Below, piece after piece: positions 13,380-15,572 of a stretch of DNA of 15,572 bases. A program made the position numbers and the translations under genes. The notes under the pieces were generated by a model, which saw only the letters and a program-made list of their open reading frames with translations, ran no database searches and was not told the DNA's origin. The stretch is from an uncultured Actinomycetes bacterium (GTDB taxonomy: Bacteria; Actinomycetota; Aquicultoria; CAJVYJ01). Every line of letters starts with the position of its first letter. The first letter of the stretch is position 1. Where the stretch lies: NCBI GenBank assembly GCA_913009475.1, contig CAJVYJ010000023.1:1-15572 (forward strand). Reading direction: 5' to 3'.

Positions 13380-14984
13380 ATGAGAAATATATTTAGGAAG
13401 TTTGTAGTCATTTCATTAACAATACTGATGTTATTATGGATGGTCGTACCGGCAATGGCGGCACCAACAGTAACGTTTTCATTATCCGAGACCACTTTTT
13501 CACCTAATGGTGATGGTTTTCGTGATGTGACAACGGTGACTTTTAATCTTAGTAGTAATGCGAGCGTAAGTATTAGAATACTTCAAGGCACAACTGTTGT
13601 AGCAACTCTGCACAGCAATGCCGCGCTTGCTGCCGGTCCGCATGCTTTTATCTGGGGCGGTACAACCAATCTGACTAGTGGCCCGGTGTTACCTGATGGC
13701 CGTTATACCATACTGATCCAAGCTAACGACGGTTCCGGCACTGGTGAGGTGGCCGGCGATTTTTATATTTTAAGTCATTTAATCACATCTGGTATGATTG
13801 AAAATGGCTCTATTACTCGCGATAAACTAGCTTTTGGCGCTATTGACGGCGCCAGAATAGCGGAGCATTCGATAGGTATGGATCAGCTGGCGTCTATAAC
13901 TGTTTTGAGTGGGAACATTGGCGATGGTTCCGTAACCGAACCTAAGATTGCCGCTGACGCGGTTACCACGCCGAAGATAGCAGACGGCGCCGTTACTACG
14001 CCGAAACTAGCGGATGGTGCCGTGACCGGCGCCAAGATTGCCAATGGTACTGTCGGGCAAACACAAATTAATTCTGTTGGCTTGGACGCGGACACTCTTG
14101 ACGGTAAACACGCGGCTGCGTTTGACTCAGCCGACGCATCGGAAACCACGGCCAGAATAGCGGCCGATGCTGCCGACGTTACTACTGACGATGCTACTTA
14201 TGTGAACGATAATGCTAACGAAGTTGATAACGCCGATATCGCCGACGGCTCACTTGCTGCTGCTAAGATTTTCGGTACCGCCTGGACAGCAAACAATGAT
14301 GGGCCTGGCACCGGTCTGGATGCTGATTTTCTGGATGGTCTTGACTCCAGTGCTTTTCAAGCCGCAGGCACCTATATTGTTGATAATAACAATCAAGTTG
14401 ATAACGCCGATATCGTCGACGGCTCACTTGCCGCTGCTAAGATTTTCGGTACCGCCTGGACAGCAAACAATGATGGGCCTGGCACCGGTCTGGATGCTGA
14501 CACCCTTGACGGTAAACACGCGGCTGCGTTTGACTCAGCTGATGCTGACCTTTGGGCAGCTCTAGGTAATGCTACCGCGACTATAGGCGCGAATTTAACA
14601 AGCATTTCCAATCAGCATGTCAGTGATGTCACGACACTTATATCTTTGATAACCACCGAGAGCGTCAATCGACAGGCCGCTGATGCTGATCGCTTAAATT
14701 CTAGTGCATTCGGTAGCAATGTACGTATTATCAGTGGAGACACAACTGTTTCAACTAGCGCAGTAAGTGATATAACAAAAACTATTAGTTTTGGTGGTGC
14801 ATTTACTTCACCACCATCTATTGTAATGATTAATTTATCAGCATTATCTGATTTAGGTGCAAGGGTAGTTAATCTTAGATCAAGGCCTACAGCAACAGAT
14901 TCGGGTGAAATTGGTTTATACGTTGAGGCCGATGGTTCTGGTACCGATACTGCGTATTTACGATGGATAGCAATTGGTAATTAA
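13380..14984 (+). CDS. Secreted repeat protein: FlgD-like Ig domain, decapeptide repeats, H-type-lectin-like C-terminus
   Basis: Likely exported surface or extracellular protein of 534 residues; function unknown. Start ATG 13380 is chosen because GGAGGGG (13367-13373) lies six bases upstream and a signal peptide follows: MRNIFRK, a hydrophobic core, then AMA|APT with cleavage after about residue 27. A longer frame from TTG 13332 adds residues that spoil this. Residues about 30-135 resemble a FlgD/CHU_C-type Ig fold (SPNGDGFRD, later PDGRYTILIQAND). Next come nine decapeptides of the type DGAVTTPKIA, then longer units with NADIADGSLAAAKIFGTAW and LDADTLDGKHAAAF. The last 65 residues (FTSPPSIVMINLS to AYLRWIAIGN) look like an H-type lectin domain. 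A hairpin terminator follows. It is a single-gene unit with its own promoter. Confidence 0.85.
   Translation: MRNIFRKFVVISLTILMLLWMVVPAMAAPTVTFSLSETTFSPNGDGFRDVTTVTFNLSSNASVSIRILQGTTVVATLHSNAALAAGPHAFIWGGTTNLTSGPVLPDGRYTILIQANDGSGTGEVAGDFYILSHLITSGMIENGSITRDKLAFGAIDGARIAEHSIGMDQLASITVLSGNIGDGSVTEPKIAADAVTTPKIADGAVTTPKLADGAVTGAKIANGTVGQTQINSVGLDADTLDGKHAAAFDSADASETTARIAADAADVTTDDATYVNDNANEVDNADIADGSLAAAKIFGTAWTANNDGPGTGLDADFLDGLDSSAFQAAGTYIVDNNNQVDNADIVDGSLAAAKIFGTAWTANNDGPGTGLDADTLDGKHAAAFDSADADLWAALGNATATIGANLTSISNQHVSDVTTLISLITTESVNRQAADADRLNSSAFGSNVRIISGDTTVSTSAVSDITKTISFGGAFTSPPSIVMINLSALSDLGARVVNLRSRPTATDSGEIGLYVEADGSGTDTAYLRWIAIGN
13803..14072 (+). repeat. Nine tandem 30-bp (decapeptide) repeats in the secreted protein
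   Basis: Nine consecutive ten-residue units fit the frame, from NGSITRDKLA through DGSVTEPKIA, DGAVTTPKLA and DGAVTGAKIA to NGTVGQTQIN. Position 4 is I/V and position 9 is mostly I/L, a periodicity suggesting a beta-solenoid or fibre. The DNA of neighbouring units has diverged, so the array is old rather than freshly amplified. Confidence 0.8.
14221..14500 (+). repeat. 106-bp near-identical direct repeats inside the secreted-protein gene
   Basis: 14221-14326 and 14395-14500 differ at only two positions, both synonymous (GCT/GCC) or conservative (GCC/GTC), with a 174-base (58-codon) period. The flanking block for LDADTLDGKHAAAFDSAD is also duplicated (about 14082-14135 and 14490-14543). In-frame recombination could change repeat number. 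Confidence 0.9.
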
Positions 14985-15005
14985 TTTTTAGCCAAATCCA
15001 CTAAG

Positions 15006-15039
15006 TTGAAGGACAGCACTTGCGAGTGTTGTCCTTCAA
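15006..15039 (+). terminator. Rho-independent-type terminator hairpin
   Basis: TTGAAGGACAGCACT (15006-15020), loop TGCG, AGTGTTGTCCTTCAA (15025-15039): a 15-bp stem with one G-T pair. It is followed by TCATTTTAT, a weak T tract. It lies 22 bases after the secreted-protein stop. Confidence 0.8.
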
Positions 15040-15084
15040 TCATTTTATCTGCTAAAATAAAATTATTCTAAGCAGGAGTAGCAA

Positions 15085-15511
15085 ATGGAAGAAAATAGTC
15101 AAATTCCGCCCGTGGATGATGGCGGGCGACCGAAAAGACACTCCAGGGCGAGAAATCGGCGGCAGACGTTAATAACCATATTGGTGACGATTCTGGTGGT
15201 TTTAATTATTTATCGTACCGGTGTTTTAAAATCCATAGGTTTTGCGCCCAGCGAACATATCACCACAGCCGGCAAATCATCCAACTTATCTAAGGTTCTC
15301 GAAGGTTCCAGCTTCTCAATTAAATATCCCGCCAATTGGAAAAGGCTTAACTCTAAAGGATTAGCCGCGTTTAAGAACGAGTTTATTGCTGGTATTATAC
15401 GAAACAAACCACCGGCTTTTATGGGGATAAAAATAAAAGCGGTCAATAGTAAAGCGTCGGCTCTAAAAAATATACCGGCGGTGTTGGATAAAGTATTAGC
15501 CAAAGACTTAG
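15085..15511 (+). CDS. Membrane-anchored protein of unknown function, truncated by the contig end
   Basis: The first 142 codons of a gene whose 3' part is missing. The start is supported by GCAGGAG nine bases before ATG. Residues 1-27 are basic and hydrophilic (RPKRHSRARNRRQ). Residues about 28-47 form one transmembrane helix (TLITILVTILVVLIIY), so it is probably a signal anchor with the rest outside. After a linker, residues about 72-82 read EGSSFSIKYPANW, the kind of beginning seen in PsbP-like / DUF1795-type lipoprotein and membrane-anchored domains; this is only a resemblance. The reading frame continues into the adapter and stops at 15546, but those last eleven residues (EIGRASCRERV) are adapter-encoded and not part of the protein. 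Confidence 0.75.
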
Positions 15512-15569
15512 AGATCGGAAGAGCGTCGTGTAGGGAAAGAGTGTAGATCTCGGTGGTCGCCGGATCATT
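15512..15569 (-). other. Illumina P5/TruSeq adapter (contamination), reverse complement
   Basis: AGATCGGAAGAGCGTCGTGT onward is the reverse complement of the adapter at 60-117, with one mismatch (G for T at 15563). The final AAA (15570-15572) is the start of the poly-A that follows adapter read-through. Genomic sequence ends at about 15511. Confidence 0.98.
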
Positions 15570-15572
15570 AAA

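Overview
The window looks like one assembled contig, probably from a metagenome, of an uncultured bacterium. Real genomic sequence appears to run only from about 118 to 15511. Both ends carry the Illumina P5/TruSeq adapter in opposite orientations (60-117 and 15512-15569). Outside the left copy is a noisy poly-T tract (1-59), as expected from reads running past the end of the library molecule. Base composition is moderate, with AT-rich intergenic stretches. SepF, DivIVA and YggT lie in one cluster (pgeF, yggS, sepF, proC, yggT, divIVA), which is the cell-division neighbourhood of Gram-positive-type lineages (Actinomycetota, Bacillota and relatives). The order, with proC between sepF and yggT and a DUF167 gene after divIVA, would fit a deep actinobacterial or clostridial lineage, but I cannot place the organism more precisely.

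Layout. (1) 118-1130: a palindromic element, then mutM (DNA repair glycosylase). (2) 1131-1798: a gene-free region packed with at least four kinds of short interspersed repeat. (3) 1799-3743: plsY and gpsA overlap by 4 nt and supply successive steps of phospholipid synthesis (glycerol-3-phosphate formation and acylation); a convergent FmdB-type zinc-ribbon gene overlaps the end of gpsA. (4) 3744-4325: gene-free, with repeat elements and a possible promoter. (5) 4326-7531: a three-gene ABC importer cassette of the NitT/TauT class, consisting of a duplicated permease, an ATPase and a separately encoded AAA-associated C-terminal domain. No substrate-binding protein is present. (6) 7532-7787: repeats again, running into the start of pgeF. 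(7) 7788-13173: pgeF, phoU, yggS, sepF, proC, yggT, divIVA and a DUF167 gene, all on the plus strand and tightly spaced, an envelope and cell-division cluster with phoU inserted. (8) 13174-15039: a well-formed promoter, a secreted repeat protein ending in an H-type-lectin-like domain, and a strong hairpin terminator. (9) 15040-15511: the start of a membrane-anchored protein cut off by the contig end.

I found no clearly new defence system, CRISPR array, tRNA or rRNA. The points most worth a second look are the adapter ends and the false C-terminus they create, the apparent AUU start of yggS overlapping the phoU stop, the in-frame TAG that separates the ABC ATPase from its usual C-terminal domain, the family of MITE-like repeats with matching ends, and the decapeptide-repeat surface protein.
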